Counted from the first letter of the stretch, positions 29,602-39,283 are shown. The stretch: 64,000 bases of DNA from Bradyrhizobium sp. CB1650 (GCF_029761915.1 NZ_CP121695.1:8213501-8277500), one strand, 5' to 3'. Notes: generated from the sequence alone by a model not told the origin. Numbers and translations are program-made.

Positions 29602-30510
29602 ATGAGCACAACGGCTTTGATCGGTGGCGTCATTCCGAGCACCGATGTGGTGAAACGTGCAGCGCGCATTGGCGCCGAAATCAAAAATATCAAGCTATCA
29701 GGCGATCTACCGGATCACGCGATCGCTGCGATCAACAGCTTATTGCTCGAGCACAAGGTGATCTTCTTCCGTAATCAAGCACATCTCAATGACGCCGAGC
29801 AGGAGCGCTTTGCCGCTCGTCTCGGAAAGTTAGTGCCGCATCCGATGCTCGGTGCCACCAAGGGGATGGCGTCGCTCCTCGAACTGGACTCCACTCGCGG
29901 CGGCGGTCGCGCAGACGTTTGGCATGCGGATGGGACCTTCGCCGACGCCTATCCCAAGATTTTGGTCCTGCGGGCCGTTGTAATGCCAAGGTTCGGAGGC
30001 GACACGGTGTGGTCGAACACAGCTGCCGCTTATCTTGGTCTGCCGCCGCCCCTACAACGGCTTGCCGACGGCCTATGGGCCGTTCACAGCAACGTTTTCG
30101 ATTACGCCGGGATCGCGCGTGTCCGCGAGGTCGACAAGAAGCACTTTGACGAGGTGTTCACCAGAACGGTTTTTGAGACCGAGCATCCCGTTGTGCGCGT
30201 CCACCCCGAAACAGGCGAGCGGACGCTAGTGCTCGGCGCCTTGGTGAAGCACTTTGTAGGGGTCGGCAAATACGACGGACAAAAGTTGTTCGATCTTTTC
30301 CAATCTCACATCACCGCGCCCGAAAACACTGTGCGCTGGAACTGGATAGAGGGCGATATTGCAATATGGGATAACCGCGCAACGCAGCATTACGCGGTCA
30401 ACGATTACGGGGACCAGCATCGCGTCGTACGGCGGGCCACGGTCGAGGGTGACGTGCCTGTCAGCGTCGATGGCCGGAGCAGTGTAACGCGCTTCAAGGC
30501 GACCGAATAA
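29602..30510 (+). CDS. TauD/TfdA-family Fe(II)/2-oxoglutarate dioxygenase
   Basis: A 302-residue non-haem iron dioxygenase; family members hydroxylate taurine, phenoxyacetates, sulfonates or other small substrates using 2-oxoglutarate and O2. Predicted iron ligands are H108 and D110 (VWHADGTF) and H263 (NRATQHYAV), with the 2-oxoglutarate-binding arginines in HRVVRRAT (about 274-278). I start at ATG 29602 because the -24/-12 promoter at 29525-29541 lies inside the longer frame that opens at 29464. The substrate cannot be told from sequence. The gene is single, between decayed DNA and the convergent trb cluster. Sigma-54 control would fit expression under microaerobic or nitrogen-fixing conditions. 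Confidence 0.85.
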   Translation: MSTTALIGGVIPSTDVVKRAARIGAEIKNIKLSGDLPDHAIAAINSLLLEHKVIFFRNQAHLNDAEQERFAARLGKLVPHPMLGATKGMASLLELDSTRGGGRADVWHADGTFADAYPKILVLRAVVMPRFGGDTVWSNTAAAYLGLPPPLQRLADGLWAVHSNVFDYAGIARVREVDKKHFDEVFTRTVFETEHPVVRVHPETGERTLVLGALVKHFVGVGKYDGQKLFDLFQSHITAPENTVRWNWIEGDIAIWDNRATQHYAVNDYGDQHRVVRRATVEGDVPVSVDGRSSVTRFKATE

Positions 30511-30674
30511 CTGCAGTCGGCACCCAACGCCTCGCGTCTGAAAACTGAGAAAACCTGGTAATCGGAGTTGTATCGGGCGCGAACACAGCTTTCCGACAAG
30601 ATATCTCGGCTCTTGGCGCCAGCTTGGCAGCGCCTAGATTTAGCGTCGACCAACAGTTTCGGAAACCTTGAGCA

Positions 30675-30917
30675 TCACTGTCCTTCGCCAGCGGCCGGTA
30701 CGTGCCCTTCACGTTTCAGTTTAGAAAATCCTCGGTCCGTGGCCATAAAGCGCGCCAACATGGGAGCGATGAGCTTAGTCGGATCAACCACTTGACCACC
30801 CTGACGCGTAAGCGCTTCTGCATATGCAATGAGATCACGATGCACGGCCGCAGGCAGCTCCGTACTCACTTTGACCGGCTTGTCGTCTGGAAGCTCTCCA
30901 ATTTTGAGTTTTGGCAT
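30675..30917 (-). CDS. DUF2274 protein, end of trb operon
   Basis: An 80-residue protein (MPKLKIGELPDDKPVKVS start) of the DUF2274 family, regularly the last gene after trbI in alphaproteobacterial Trb clusters. Its role is unknown. ATG at 30917 follows GGAGGG; the longer frame upstream overlaps trbI and is rejected. The ribosome binding site lies at the trbI stop, so the two are coupled. Confidence 0.85.
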   Translation of the reverse strand: MPKLKIGELPDDKPVKVSTELPAAVHRDLIAYAEALTRQGGQVVDPTKLIAPMLARFMATDRGFSKLKREGHVPAAGEGQ

Positions 30918-30921
30918 GTTG

Positions 30922-32133
30922 TCACCCTCCGTAGGGCGTAAGTATGAGGTCATGATTGACAAGAACACGAACCGGGAAGCCAGGTCGTACAGTCAGAGTA
31001 GGCTGGATGCTGAGACTGCGGCGAACGACCTGCTGTCCGGTTTGATTCAGTGAGTCGGAGGCGCCGTGTCGCAATGCCTGGATGATTGCGCTGTCGTTGC
31101 TGTTGGTATCCGAGCCGGCACCCAATTCGGTCCCGACCGCCAGAAACGTCGATAGTGCCGCAGCCTTGAACAGTTCACCCCAGTGATTTTCGACCTGATC
31201 TTCGAGACCTGCATATCCGGCAGTATCAGCGCCAGGCTGCCGCTCGAGAACGATTGAACGCCCATTCGGCATAATCAGTCGGGTCCAAACGAGCAGAACG
31301 CGCGACTGGCCGAAAGTGACTTGGCTATCATAGACCCCGATTAGGCGCGCTCCTTGGGGCACTAACAAGAACCGACCGGTGGGCGTGTCGTATACGTTTT
31401 CGGTCACCTGCGCGGTGATTTGGCCTGGAAGATCCGATCTAATCCCTGTGATCAGAGCTCCCGGAATCACAGTTCCGGCCTGCACGATGTAGGGTGAAGC
31501 GGGTCTGGCGATGCGGTCAGAACTGACCGTGCGGCGATCCACAGAACCGCTCACAAAGGCAAGCTTTCGGTCTTGACCGTTTTGCGCAGATCCGTCATCG
31601 CCGGTCCCCGTTGCATTCGATGGCACAGCGCGGTCACTTCCAACAGCCGCAGCGGCGGGCGGACGTACTTCACGTCCATTGGTCGAAGCGAATAGATGAC
31701 TGATGCGAGCAGCTTCGGTCTCTTGATCCCGCCGCTGCTGGTCGGGATCAGCGCCGCTCGTCGGCAACTGACCTTGAGCGGCGAGGATCGGTCGACCGAG
31801 GTCCCCGGGGAGCGGCGGACCAAGCTGCGGGATCGACTGGCGCGGGACGCCAGTATAGTCCTTCGGCAGCGTCGTTATGCCGTCGGCCACGTTGTGGTGG
31901 TCGGTACTGTAAAGCCCATCGGCCGCTTGATTACGTGAGCGATTGTTCTGTAGCGACCACAGCACCGCTCCGCCAATGACAAGCAGGGCAACCGCGCTCC
32001 CGCCGGCGAAGACCTTCCGCGACAACCGCATCACGCGCGGATGCTCTGCTCTCAAGCGGAACCTTTCGGACTGCTCCCCTTGTGTCTCCGAGGGAACTGC
32101 TTGCTCGTCATCGTTTGCATTCCGGGTGTTCAT
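30922..32133 (-). CDS. trbI: Conjugal transfer protein TrbI
   Basis: VirB10-like component of the type IV mating-pair apparatus, bridging inner and outer membranes. 403 residues: cytoplasmic N-terminus (1-40), a single transmembrane helix at about 43-62 (VFAGGSAVALLVIGGAVLW), a proline-rich periplasmic segment and a C-terminal VirB10 barrel domain (about 190-400) with ALITGIRSDLPGQITAQVTE and RLIGVYDSQV motifs. It overlaps the end of trbG by 4 bp and is followed by DUF2274. Typical length and intact. Confidence 0.92.
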   Translation of the reverse strand: MNTRNANDDEQAVPSETQGEQSERFRLRAEHPRVMRLSRKVFAGGSAVALLVIGGAVLWSLQNNRSRNQAADGLYSTDHHNVADGITTLPKDYTGVPRQSIPQLGPPLPGDLGRPILAAQGQLPTSGADPDQQRRDQETEAARISHLFASTNGREVRPPAAAAVGSDRAVPSNATGTGDDGSAQNGQDRKLAFVSGSVDRRTVSSDRIARPASPYIVQAGTVIPGALITGIRSDLPGQITAQVTENVYDTPTGRFLLVPQGARLIGVYDSQVTFGQSRVLLVWTRLIMPNGRSIVLERQPGADTAGYAGLEDQVENHWGELFKAAALSTFLAVGTELGAGSDTNSNDSAIIQALRHGASDSLNQTGQQVVRRSLSIQPTLTVRPGFPVRVLVNHDLILTPYGG

Positions 32134-33143
32134 GTCGACGGCCTCCCGTCAGTCCTGACAATCCTGACCTTCTGCTGATGCTCGCCGCCAAGCCGCAGTT
32201 CGGCGGCAGCAAACAGCCGATCGACGATCAATACGTTGGCGTAATCGCGATAGTTGACCAGCTCGGTCTTGCCGTCTGGACCAATGACGAAGAGCGGAGG
32301 CATCTCGCCCTGCACGATCCCTGCCGGAAATTCGATGTAGACCTTGCGGCCATCGTCATATGCGGCGAGCGGCCGCCAGGGAGGACTGTCCCCTTCGATG
32401 GTATAGCGGGAGATGCGGTGCGGCGGCTCCGGAAGGACGGGCTTCAGAGCCACCGAGCGCGATCGTTCCCGTACAGTTTCTGGATAGTACCAAGCAACGG
32501 AGGGCATGTAAGGCCGCTCGCGGGAGCGGAGCTCGATTAGGTAGGTGCGCCGGTCAGTATTGACCACAAGGTTGGTCTCGATCGAAGCTCGCGTCGGCTT
32601 GACCAGGATATGGACGCGCCGTGTGTCCCCGCTCCCGCTCTCGGTATCGCCCACGACCCAGCGTACGGTATCTCCAGCCGCGATCGGTCCTGATCCCGTC
32701 AACTGTTCTCCCTCCTCGAGCGCGATATCCGTTATTTGCCCCGGTGCGGCGTAAATCTGATAGAGCGCTCCGGGACTGTAGGCGTAGATTTGGGCTGCGT
32801 TGAAATACCCCCGCTTGCGCGGCTCAACACGAGCCGCGCTGTTTGCCGTCTCGACCCGGCTCACCGGCTCCGCGTCTTCCTTCCCTCCTGACTTACCGCC
32901 GAGTGCTGGCTTCCAGAGGGGTGGAACGTGAAGGGGTCTTGGTTTGTCGTCGAGAGCCGCAGGCGGTGCCGGCAACGGAGGAACTTCAGCGTCATAGCTG
33001 ATCTCCGGCGGAATGTAGGTCGCGCACCCGCCAAGCATCGACGAACTAAGCAGGAGAGCGAACAGAAAGGCACGTTTCGAGTTCACGAACTCGCGCCGAG
33101 CCGAATGTTGGATGCGACGCTTCGTAGATACTTCTAACGTCAT
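32130..33143 (-). CDS. trbG: Conjugal transfer lipoprotein TrbG
   Basis: VirB9-like outer-membrane-complex component of the mating channel. From ATG 33143 it has 337 residues; the longer frame upstream overlaps trbF and is rejected. A lipoprotein signal with lipobox LGGC lies near residue 43. The C-terminal VirB9/CagX fold (about 170-335) includes WVVGDTESG and YLIELRSRER and the VIGPDGKTELVNYR strand. It starts just past the trbF stop and overlaps trbI by 4 bp. Confidence 0.9.
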   Translation of the reverse strand: MTLEVSTKRRIQHSARREFVNSKRAFLFALLLSSSMLGGCATYIPPEISYDAEVPPLPAPPAALDDKPRPLHVPPLWKPALGGKSGGKEDAEPVSRVETANSAARVEPRKRGYFNAAQIYAYSPGALYQIYAAPGQITDIALEEGEQLTGSGPIAAGDTVRWVVGDTESGSGDTRRVHILVKPTRASIETNLVVNTDRRTYLIELRSRERPYMPSVAWYYPETVRERSRSVALKPVLPEPPHRISRYTIEGDSPPWRPLAAYDDGRKVYIEFPAGIVQGEMPPLFVIGPDGKTELVNYRDYANVLIVDRLFAAAELRLGGEHQQKVRIVRTDGRPST

Positions 33144-33148
33144 ATCGT

Positions 33149-33832
33149 TCACTGACTCAACTCCTTCGACCAGTTGATGGCGCGGACGTAGACGCCAAGG
33201 GGATTCTTGCGCAGACGTTCGGCATCGCGCGGCGTTTCGATTACGATCGTGAGAATGGCAGTCCAACGCTCGATCGAACTCAACGCGCCGTTGTCGTAGA
33301 CGCGCTCGGTCCACGCGACCCGAAAGCTTTCTGACGAAGCGCGAATGACGCTCGATACGTCGACGGAGATTTGCGCCTTACCCAGCTTGGCAAAGGGATC
33401 ATTGTTGCGCGCGTAATCGTTGAGCGCAGCGGCGCCGCGATCTGTCGTAAAATCATAGGCACGGAGCCAGTTTTGGCGCAGAACGATGCCGTCGGCTGGC
33501 AGACCTCTGACATCCTCGATAAAGCGCGCCAGATGGTAGGCGATCTGCGCATCGGTTGGTTGATAGTCGATGTTGGCCGGCGCAACCCTTTGGGCCTGGC
33601 CGAGATGATCGACTTCTACTACCCAAGGCGTGATCGATCCCTGGTTCGATTGCCAGACAAGGCTGCCAGCGAGACCGGCCGACATCATCAAGCAGCCGAA
33701 CGCCATCAGGCGCCAGTTCTTGGCTTGCACCCGCGCTGATCCAATGCGTTCGTCCCACACTTGCGCCGCCTTTTGATAAGGCGTAATCGGCTCGGGCATG
33801 CGCCCGTAGTGAACTGATGGTCGTTTGAACAT
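33149..33832 (-). CDS. trbF: Conjugal transfer protein TrbF
   Basis: VirB8-like inner-membrane assembly factor of the mating channel. I prefer ATG 33832 (MFKRPSVHYGRMPEP), giving 227 residues, since TrbF proteins normally begin there; the frame opens upstream at 33868. A transmembrane helix lies at about 43-62 (LMAFGCLMMSAGLAGSLVW), followed by the periplasmic VirB8 domain ending in GVYVRAINWSKELSQ. Placed between trbL and trbG in the usual order. Confidence 0.92.
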   Translation of the reverse strand: MFKRPSVHYGRMPEPITPYQKAAQVWDERIGSARVQAKNWRLMAFGCLMMSAGLAGSLVWQSNQGSITPWVVEVDHLGQAQRVAPANIDYQPTDAQIAYHLARFIEDVRGLPADGIVLRQNWLRAYDFTTDRGAAALNDYARNNDPFAKLGKAQISVDVSSVIRASSESFRVAWTERVYDNGALSSIERWTAILTIVIETPRDAERLRKNPLGVYVRAINWSKELSQ

Positions 33833-33924
33833 CGATCGTTGCCCCTGATATCGAGTGATCGCTTTCAAGTCGTGGGATGGAAGGATTTGAGGCGCGCTGT
33901 GCGGCGGAGGTGCACTGGTCCGTC

Positions 33925-35151
33925 TCAGCGCTCTCGTTCGGACAAATCAACGGAGGAACCGCTGCCACCATGATCGCCCGAGCGGACGGCGTGGCCAGCA
34001 GCCGAGGCACCGTGCCGAATGGTCTGAGCACGCTTCATGCGGCGAGCCCAATCAGGCTGCCCTTCGGCCGAGGTGCTCGTGGCCTGCTCGCCGGCTTGGC
34101 CACCCCCGAAGGCAACCGCCGCTCGGCGCAAAGGACTCATCGCAGCCGAGGCGCCGGCCTCCGCGACGCCAGCAAGGCCGCCGCTTCGATAGGCGGCTGA
34201 TGCTCCGCTAATGACAGTGCCGCTACCGCGCGCGGCGCCTGCAATCGCGCCGCCAGCGAGACCAGCACCGCCGACGGCGACACCTGCGCCTACCGCAACA
34301 AGGCCGCCGGCCGCAAGGCCTGTTCCAATCGCGGCACCGGCGCCGAGTTGGGGTCCACCCGACACTAGGCCGTTTGCGATACCCGGACCGAAGATACCGA
34401 GGCCCAGCAAAGAGAGCGCCGCAAGCACCAGGGTCATCGCGTCTTCAATGGTCGGCTGCGCGCCGCCGAAACCAGAGGTGAACTGTGAGAACAGGGTCGA
34501 GCCGATGCCAACGATGACGGCCAGGACGAGGACCTTGATCCCTGAAGATATAACGTTGCCCAAAATCCGCTCCGCCGCAAAGGCGGTCTTGCCAAACAGG
34601 CCAAAGGGAATGAGCACGAAGCCGGCCAGCGTCGTAAGCTTGAATTCAATCAGGGTGACGAAGAGCTGGATCGACAGAATGAAGAAAGCGAGCAGCACCA
34701 TGCCCCAGGCGAACAGGAGAACGACGATCTGGACGAAATTCTCGAAAAAACTGATGTAGCCCATTAGGTTAGAAATGGAATCGAGCAGCGGTCGACCGGC
34801 GTCGAGTCCGACTTGGGCGATCCTTCCCGGTCGCAGGAAATCTGCCGCGGAGAGACTTGCGCCAGACGCTTTCAGCCCAAGTCCGGCAAAACTCTCGAAC
34901 ATGATGCGCGCCAGGCTATTCCAGTTACCGATAAGGTATGCAAAGACCCCGACGAAGAGCGTCTTCTTGACGAGGCGCGCGATGATGTCCTCGTCCGTTC
35001 CCCAGCTCCAGAATAACGCGGCGAGCGTGATGTCGATCGCGGCAAGGGTCGTTGCGAGATACCCAACATCGCTACCGAGCAGCCCGAAGCCGTTGTCGAT
35101 ATAACGTGTGAACGTTTCCAGGAACTGATCAATGATCCCCGTACCGGTCAT
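33925..35151 (-). CDS. trbL: Conjugal transfer polytopic membrane protein TrbL
   Basis: VirB6-like inner-membrane channel component. 408 residues: a periplasmic N-terminus, about five to six transmembrane helices between residues 25 and 260, a glycine/alanine-rich stretch (about 260-330) and a hydrophilic C-terminal tail. Starts just before the end of trbK-alt. A 92-bp gap separates it from trbF. Family length and intact. Confidence 0.9.
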   Translation of the reverse strand: MTGTGIIDQFLETFTRYIDNGFGLLGSDVGYLATTLAAIDITLAALFWSWGTDEDIIARLVKKTLFVGVFAYLIGNWNSLARIMFESFAGLGLKASGASLSAADFLRPGRIAQVGLDAGRPLLDSISNLMGYISFFENFVQIVVLLFAWGMVLLAFFILSIQLFVTLIEFKLTTLAGFVLIPFGLFGKTAFAAERILGNVISSGIKVLVLAVIVGIGSTLFSQFTSGFGGAQPTIEDAMTLVLAALSLLGLGIFGPGIANGLVSGGPQLGAGAAIGTGLAAGGLVAVGAGVAVGGAGLAGGAIAGAARGSGTVISGASAAYRSGGLAGVAEAGASAAMSPLRRAAVAFGGGQAGEQATSTSAEGQPDWARRMKRAQTIRHGASAAGHAVRSGDHGGSGSSVDLSERER

Positions 35152-35519
35152 GGCTTGCTCGTGTCAGGTGTCGCCAGCGGTGGATATCCTTGTGGGATTC
35201 GGCTCTGATCCTTGGGGGCGGGCGCTAGGCCCGCGGTGGAATCGCTTTGGCCAGGATTTGCGGGACCGTTCTTCTTGCCAAAAAAACGGCGCCTGTTTTC
35301 GGACCAAACCTGCTGGCAATGGCGGTAGCTTGCCGTTTCCTCTGGAGCGACACCGCGGCAGCGCGCGAGGTCGGCGCTAGTTGGATAGGTTGTCTGCTCT
35401 GCGTTCGGTGCCCGTGGAGAATCGTCTTCACCACGGAGTTGGATCGTGCAGGCGGCGACGGCCACTAGGCCGATTGTCGTAAGCAGCGAGAGCGCGCTGA
35501 ATGCCTTTACATCGGTCAT
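35148..35519 (-). CDS. Putative entry-exclusion protein TrbK-alt
   Basis: A 123-residue small membrane-anchored protein placed between trbJ and trbL, where proteins called TrbK-alt occur. The N-terminal hydrophobic segment ends at AACTIQ, a possible lipoprotein cysteine. The middle has the C-x13-C-type conserved pattern (ARCRGVAPEETASYRHCQQVW) followed by a proline-rich tail. The ATG overlaps the trbJ stop by one base. The inferred role is blocking entry of identical elements. Confidence 0.8.
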   Translation of the reverse strand: MTDVKAFSALSLLTTIGLVAVAACTIQLRGEDDSPRAPNAEQTTYPTSADLARCRGVAPEETASYRHCQQVWSENRRRFFGKKNGPANPGQSDSTAGLAPAPKDQSRIPQGYPPLATPDTSKP

Positions 35520-36247
35520 CAATGGAACATCTGCACGTTGGAGGATTGATAGCCCTGTCCTGGCGTCAGGAATCGTCTGAGCTGCTCTCGCCCCAGATCC
35601 TGGGCTGAGGCGCGCTGAGCGGCTTCGAGGCTCTGCGCCCTACCCTGCGCCGCCACGGCCGCCGTGAGATCGGCAAGCTGTTGCGCTTGAAGCGCGAGGA
35701 TCTGGTTGCCGGCTTGAGTTGCCTGCAGGGCGCCGCCGGCACTTTGGCTTGACGTTACAAGTGCGGACGTTTGGATGCGATTGGTGTCGAGGTTGCCGAC
35801 GATTCCGGCCTGAACCCGGAGCGCGTCTTGCGTTGCCGCGTACGTATTTTGCCACCGCGATTGCGCGTTTGTGACAAGCATTTGGCTGGACTGGCTACCA
35901 GTAGCTGGCGCGTAGCTCGTCGAGAAGGCGCGATCAATCTGCTGGACGTCGTAGGCGATGCGCTGCGCCTGGGCGAGCAATTGCTGGGTGCGCTGGATCG
36001 AGGATTGCAGTTGCTGCAGCGACGAATATGGCAGATTTGCCAGATTCCTCGCCTGATTGATCAGCATCTGCGCCTCGTTCTGCAAAGACGTGATCTGATT
36101 GTTGATCTGCTGGAGTTCCCGAGCGGCTGTCAGGACGTTCTGGACGTAGTTGTTGGGATCGAAGACGATCAGTGCCCGCGCGGGCACCGCGACGCCAAGC
36201 ACAAGCGCGACGGTGCCGGCGGCTGCCAATAGGCCAAGACGCCTCAT
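35519..36247 (-). CDS. trbJ: Conjugal transfer protein TrbJ
   Basis: VirB5-like periplasmic/pilus-associated component. From ATG 36247 it is 242 residues with a signal peptide (about 1-25, cleaved after ARA), then long glutamine-rich coiled-coil helices and a conserved end GQGYQSSNVQMFH. The start overlaps the trbE stop (ATGA). Intact. Confidence 0.9.
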   Translation of the reverse strand: MRRLGLLAAAGTVALVLGVAVPARALIVFDPNNYVQNVLTAARELQQINNQITSLQNEAQMLINQARNLANLPYSSLQQLQSSIQRTQQLLAQAQRIAYDVQQIDRAFSTSYAPATGSQSSQMLVTNAQSRWQNTYAATQDALRVQAGIVGNLDTNRIQTSALVTSSQSAGGALQATQAGNQILALQAQQLADLTAAVAAQGRAQSLEAAQRASAQDLGREQLRRFLTPGQGYQSSNVQMFH

Positions 36248-38685
36248 AGCGATTTCTCCAGATTGACGAGATTGGGGATCAGGTCTAGGGCCCAAGCGAC
36301 GCCACGGTGCTGGAGCCAGGCCGGCACAAAGCCGTCAGGTCCGTGTTCGGCGAGGAGCTGCGCGATGGCAACCTGGTCTGTCTTTGACGACGCCGCGGTG
36401 AATGCGAGCGCAACCTCACCGAGCCCGAGTTCGAACATCCGGTTGCCACGACGGGATTGACAGTAGTAGTCGCGCTTCGGCGTGGCCCTGCTCAGTAGCT
36501 CGATCTGGCGGTCATTGAGGCCAAAGCGGCGGTAAGTGGCAGTGATTTGCGGTTCGATCGCGCGTTCGTTCGGCAGCAACAGGCGGGTTGGGCAGCTTTC
36601 GATGATTGCCGGCGCGATTGCGGACCCATCGATGTCAGAAAGCGACTGGGTGGCGAAGATGACGGATGCGTTCTTCTTCCGAAGCGTCTTTAGCCATTCC
36701 CGGAGCTGACCGGCGAAATCCTCATCATCGAGGGCAAGCCAACCCTCATCGACAATAAGGAGCGTGGGCCGGCCATCGAGACGGTCCCCAATACGATGGA
36801 AGAGATATGCCAGCACGGCCGGCGCAGCACTCGTTCCGATCAAGCCTTCGGTCTCAAACGCCTGGACCGATGCCTCACCGAGACGCTCGAATTCGGCATC
36901 AAGCAACCGACCAGAGGATCCGCCCAGGCAATAGGGTTGCAAGGCGCGTTTTAGGGAGTGCGATTGCAACAGGACTGACAGGCCCGTGAGGGTGCGTTCC
37001 TCCCTCGGGGCCGAGGCGAGAGATGTCAGCGCTGACCACAAATGATCCTTGACCTCCGGGGTGATCTCGACCTTTTCCCGTGCCAGGATCGCGCAGATCC
37101 ATTCCGTGGCCCATCCGCGCTCGGAAGCATCATCGATCCAAGCCAGCGGCTGCAGCGCAACGGGGTTTTCGCTTCCGTCGGACAGCGCGCCGCCGAGATC
37201 ATGCCAGTTGCCCCCCATGGCGAGCGCGGCCGCCCGGATTGAACCACCGAAATCGAACGCAAAGACTTGAGAGTTCGGGTAACGGCGGAATTGCAGTGCC
37301 ATCAGAGCGAGCAGTACCGACTTGCCAGCCCCCGTCGGTCCGACCACAAGGGTATGGCCGACGTCACCGACGTGGAGCGAGAATCGGAACGGTGTTGATC
37401 CCTCGGTCTTGCCAAACAGAAGAGGCGGACCCTTCAAGTGCAGGTCCCTGGCTTCGCCGGCCCACACGGCCGACATCGGAATCATATGGGCGAGGTTGAG
37501 TGTCGATACCGGCGGCTGCCTCACATTTGCATAGACATGCCCCGGCAGACTGCCGAGCCAAGCTTCGACGGCGTTCACCGTCTCGATCATGCAGGTGAAA
37601 TCGCGCCCCTGAATGACCTTCTCGACCAACCGTAGCTTTTCGTCGGCCGCATTGGGATCGCGATCCCAGATGGTAATGGTTGCCGTGACAAAGGCTTGTC
37701 CGATCTGATCCGACCCGAGCTCCTGCAACGCCGCGTCGGCGTCGATAGCTTTGTTGTGAGCGTCGGTATCGAGCAGCGTCGACGCCTCGTTGGTCATGAC
37801 CTCCTTGAGGATGGCGCCGATAGACTTTCTCTTTGCGAACCACTGGCGACGAATTTTGGTCAACAGCTTTGTGGCGTCGGTCTTGTCGAGCATGATCGCC
37901 CGGGTTGACCAGCGATACGAAAACGCCAGACGATTTAGGTCGTCCAGGATCCCCGGCGTCGTGGTGCCCGGGAAGCCGACAATAGTCAGCACCCGCACAT
38001 TGGCCGAACCCAGCATCGGCTCGAGCCCGCCGGTCAGCGGCTGGTCCGCCAAAAGCGCATCGATGTACATCGGAATTTCTGGCACCCGAACGCGATGACG
38101 CTTGGTCGAGATCGTCGAATGCAGGTAGGTCAGCGTGTCCTGATCATCGAGCCAGATGCATTCCGGCATGAACCCTTCGACGAGTTGAAGCACGCGGTTC
38201 GTTTGGTCGATAAACCCCTGGAGGATCTCGCGCGCGTCGGCTCCGACGGTGCGGTCGCGCCCCTCGTAAAGCAGTTGCTCTGCCCTGGCGGCCCCTTCCT
38301 CTGGAGGCAGATAGAGGAAGGTCAGGAAGTAGCTGGACTCATAATGAGCACCCGCCTCCTCGAACTGAGCTCTGCGTTCCGCGTCAACCAGCGCAGACGC
38401 GACATCCGGAAAGGAGTTAGGCGGGTAGGCCCCCGCAAAATGACGCTGCGCCTCGACGAATACGGCCCAGCCCGATCCCAGGCGACGCAAGGCGTTATTC
38501 AGGCGACCGGCGACGCCGACAAGTTCGGCCGGTACCGCGCTGTCGAGGTCAGGCCCACGGAACTTCGCCGTCCGCTGGAACGAACCGTCTTTGTTGAGGA
38601 TGATTCCCTCGTCGACCAAGGCTGCCCAGGGCAGAAAGTCGGCAAGACGGGCGTTGAAATGGCGATATTCGGCAAGGTTCATCAT
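36244..38685 (-). CDS. trbE: Conjugal transfer ATPase TrbE
   Basis: VirB4-like ATPase that powers assembly of the mating channel at the inner membrane. From ATG 38685 (MMNLAEYRHFNARL) it is 813 residues, the usual size. Walker A is VVGPTGAGKSVLLALM near residue 450 and Walker B is LLIVDEGWLALDD near residue 645. It follows trbD closely and overlaps trbJ. The in-frame extension upstream to 38862 runs through trbD and is rejected. Confidence 0.93.
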   Translation of the reverse strand: MMNLAEYRHFNARLADFLPWAALVDEGIILNKDGSFQRTAKFRGPDLDSAVPAELVGVAGRLNNALRRLGSGWAVFVEAQRHFAGAYPPNSFPDVASALVDAERRAQFEEAGAHYESSYFLTFLYLPPEEGAARAEQLLYEGRDRTVGADAREILQGFIDQTNRVLQLVEGFMPECIWLDDQDTLTYLHSTISTKRHRVRVPEIPMYIDALLADQPLTGGLEPMLGSANVRVLTIVGFPGTTTPGILDDLNRLAFSYRWSTRAIMLDKTDATKLLTKIRRQWFAKRKSIGAILKEVMTNEASTLLDTDAHNKAIDADAALQELGSDQIGQAFVTATITIWDRDPNAADEKLRLVEKVIQGRDFTCMIETVNAVEAWLGSLPGHVYANVRQPPVSTLNLAHMIPMSAVWAGEARDLHLKGPPLLFGKTEGSTPFRFSLHVGDVGHTLVVGPTGAGKSVLLALMALQFRRYPNSQVFAFDFGGSIRAAALAMGGNWHDLGGALSDGSENPVALQPLAWIDDASERGWATEWICAILAREKVEITPEVKDHLWSALTSLASAPREERTLTGLSVLLQSHSLKRALQPYCLGGSSGRLLDAEFERLGEASVQAFETEGLIGTSAAPAVLAYLFHRIGDRLDGRPTLLIVDEGWLALDDEDFAGQLREWLKTLRKKNASVIFATQSLSDIDGSAIAPAIIESCPTRLLLPNERAIEPQITATYRRFGLNDRQIELLSRATPKRDYYCQSRRGNRMFELGLGEVALAFTAASSKTDQVAIAQLLAEHGPDGFVPAWLQHRGVAWALDLIPNLVNLEKSL

Positions 38686-38695
38686 GACCGAGATC

Positions 38696-38959
38696 TTAGA
38701 CGTTGAGATGGCTGGGAATGCGCAGATGTCGGCGCACCACATCGACGAAGGCGGGATCGCGCTTGGCGGCCCAGACGGCGGCCATATGGCCGATGAACCA
38801 GAGGACAAGACCGGCGATCCACAGCCGAAGTCCGAGCCCAAGGGCTGCCGCAAGCGTGCCATTCACGATCGCAACTGATCGCGGCGCGCCGCCCATCAGA
38901 ATTGGTTCAGTGAGCGCGCGATGAACGGGCACGACAAAGCCTGCCACATGATCATCCAT
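38696..38959 (-). CDS. trbD: Conjugal transfer protein TrbD
   Basis: VirB3-like small inner-membrane protein of 87 residues with one or two hydrophobic segments (about 28-62) and the HRALTEPILMGG motif typical of TrbD. The start overlaps the trbC stop and trbE follows after 10 bp. Confidence 0.9.
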   Translation of the reverse strand: MDDHVAGFVVPVHRALTEPILMGGAPRSVAIVNGTLAAALGLGLRLWIAGLVLWFIGHMAAVWAAKRDPAFVDVVRRHLRIPSHLNV

Positions 38960-39282
38960 CAGATCACCACGCCGCCGCCGAAGGAGAAGAACGACAGGAA
39001 GAAGCTCGAGGCGGCAAACGCGATCGACAGACCGAACACGATCTGGATCAGCCTGCGGAAACCACCTGACGAGTCCCCGAACGCGAGCGTGAGCCCGGTC
39101 ACCACGATGATGATGACAGCGATTATCTTAGCGACCGGACCTTCGACCGATTGTAAGATCTGATTGAGTGGCTGCTCCCACGGCATGTTCGAGCCAGCCG
39201 CCCATGCCGGCGCCGCTCCCAAAAGCACCGTGCTGAAGGCTGCCAACGATGCACCTCGAAGAAAGCGAAATTGCTGACACAT
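38959..39282 (-). CDS. trbC: Conjugative pilin subunit TrbC
   Basis: VirB2-like pilin precursor. From ATG 39282 it has 107 residues with a signal peptide ending at APAWA (about residue 28) and two hydrophobic helices (about 50-70 and 80-105). In RP4 the TrbC pilin is trimmed and cyclised by TraF; a TraF homologue is encoded at 47297. It directly follows trbB. Confidence 0.9.
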   Translation of the reverse strand: MCQQFRFLRGASLAAFSTVLLGAAPAWAAGSNMPWEQPLNQILQSVEGPVAKIIAVIIIVVTGLTLAFGDSSGGFRRLIQIVFGLSIAFAASSFFLSFFSFGGGVVI

Positions 39283-39283
39283 G

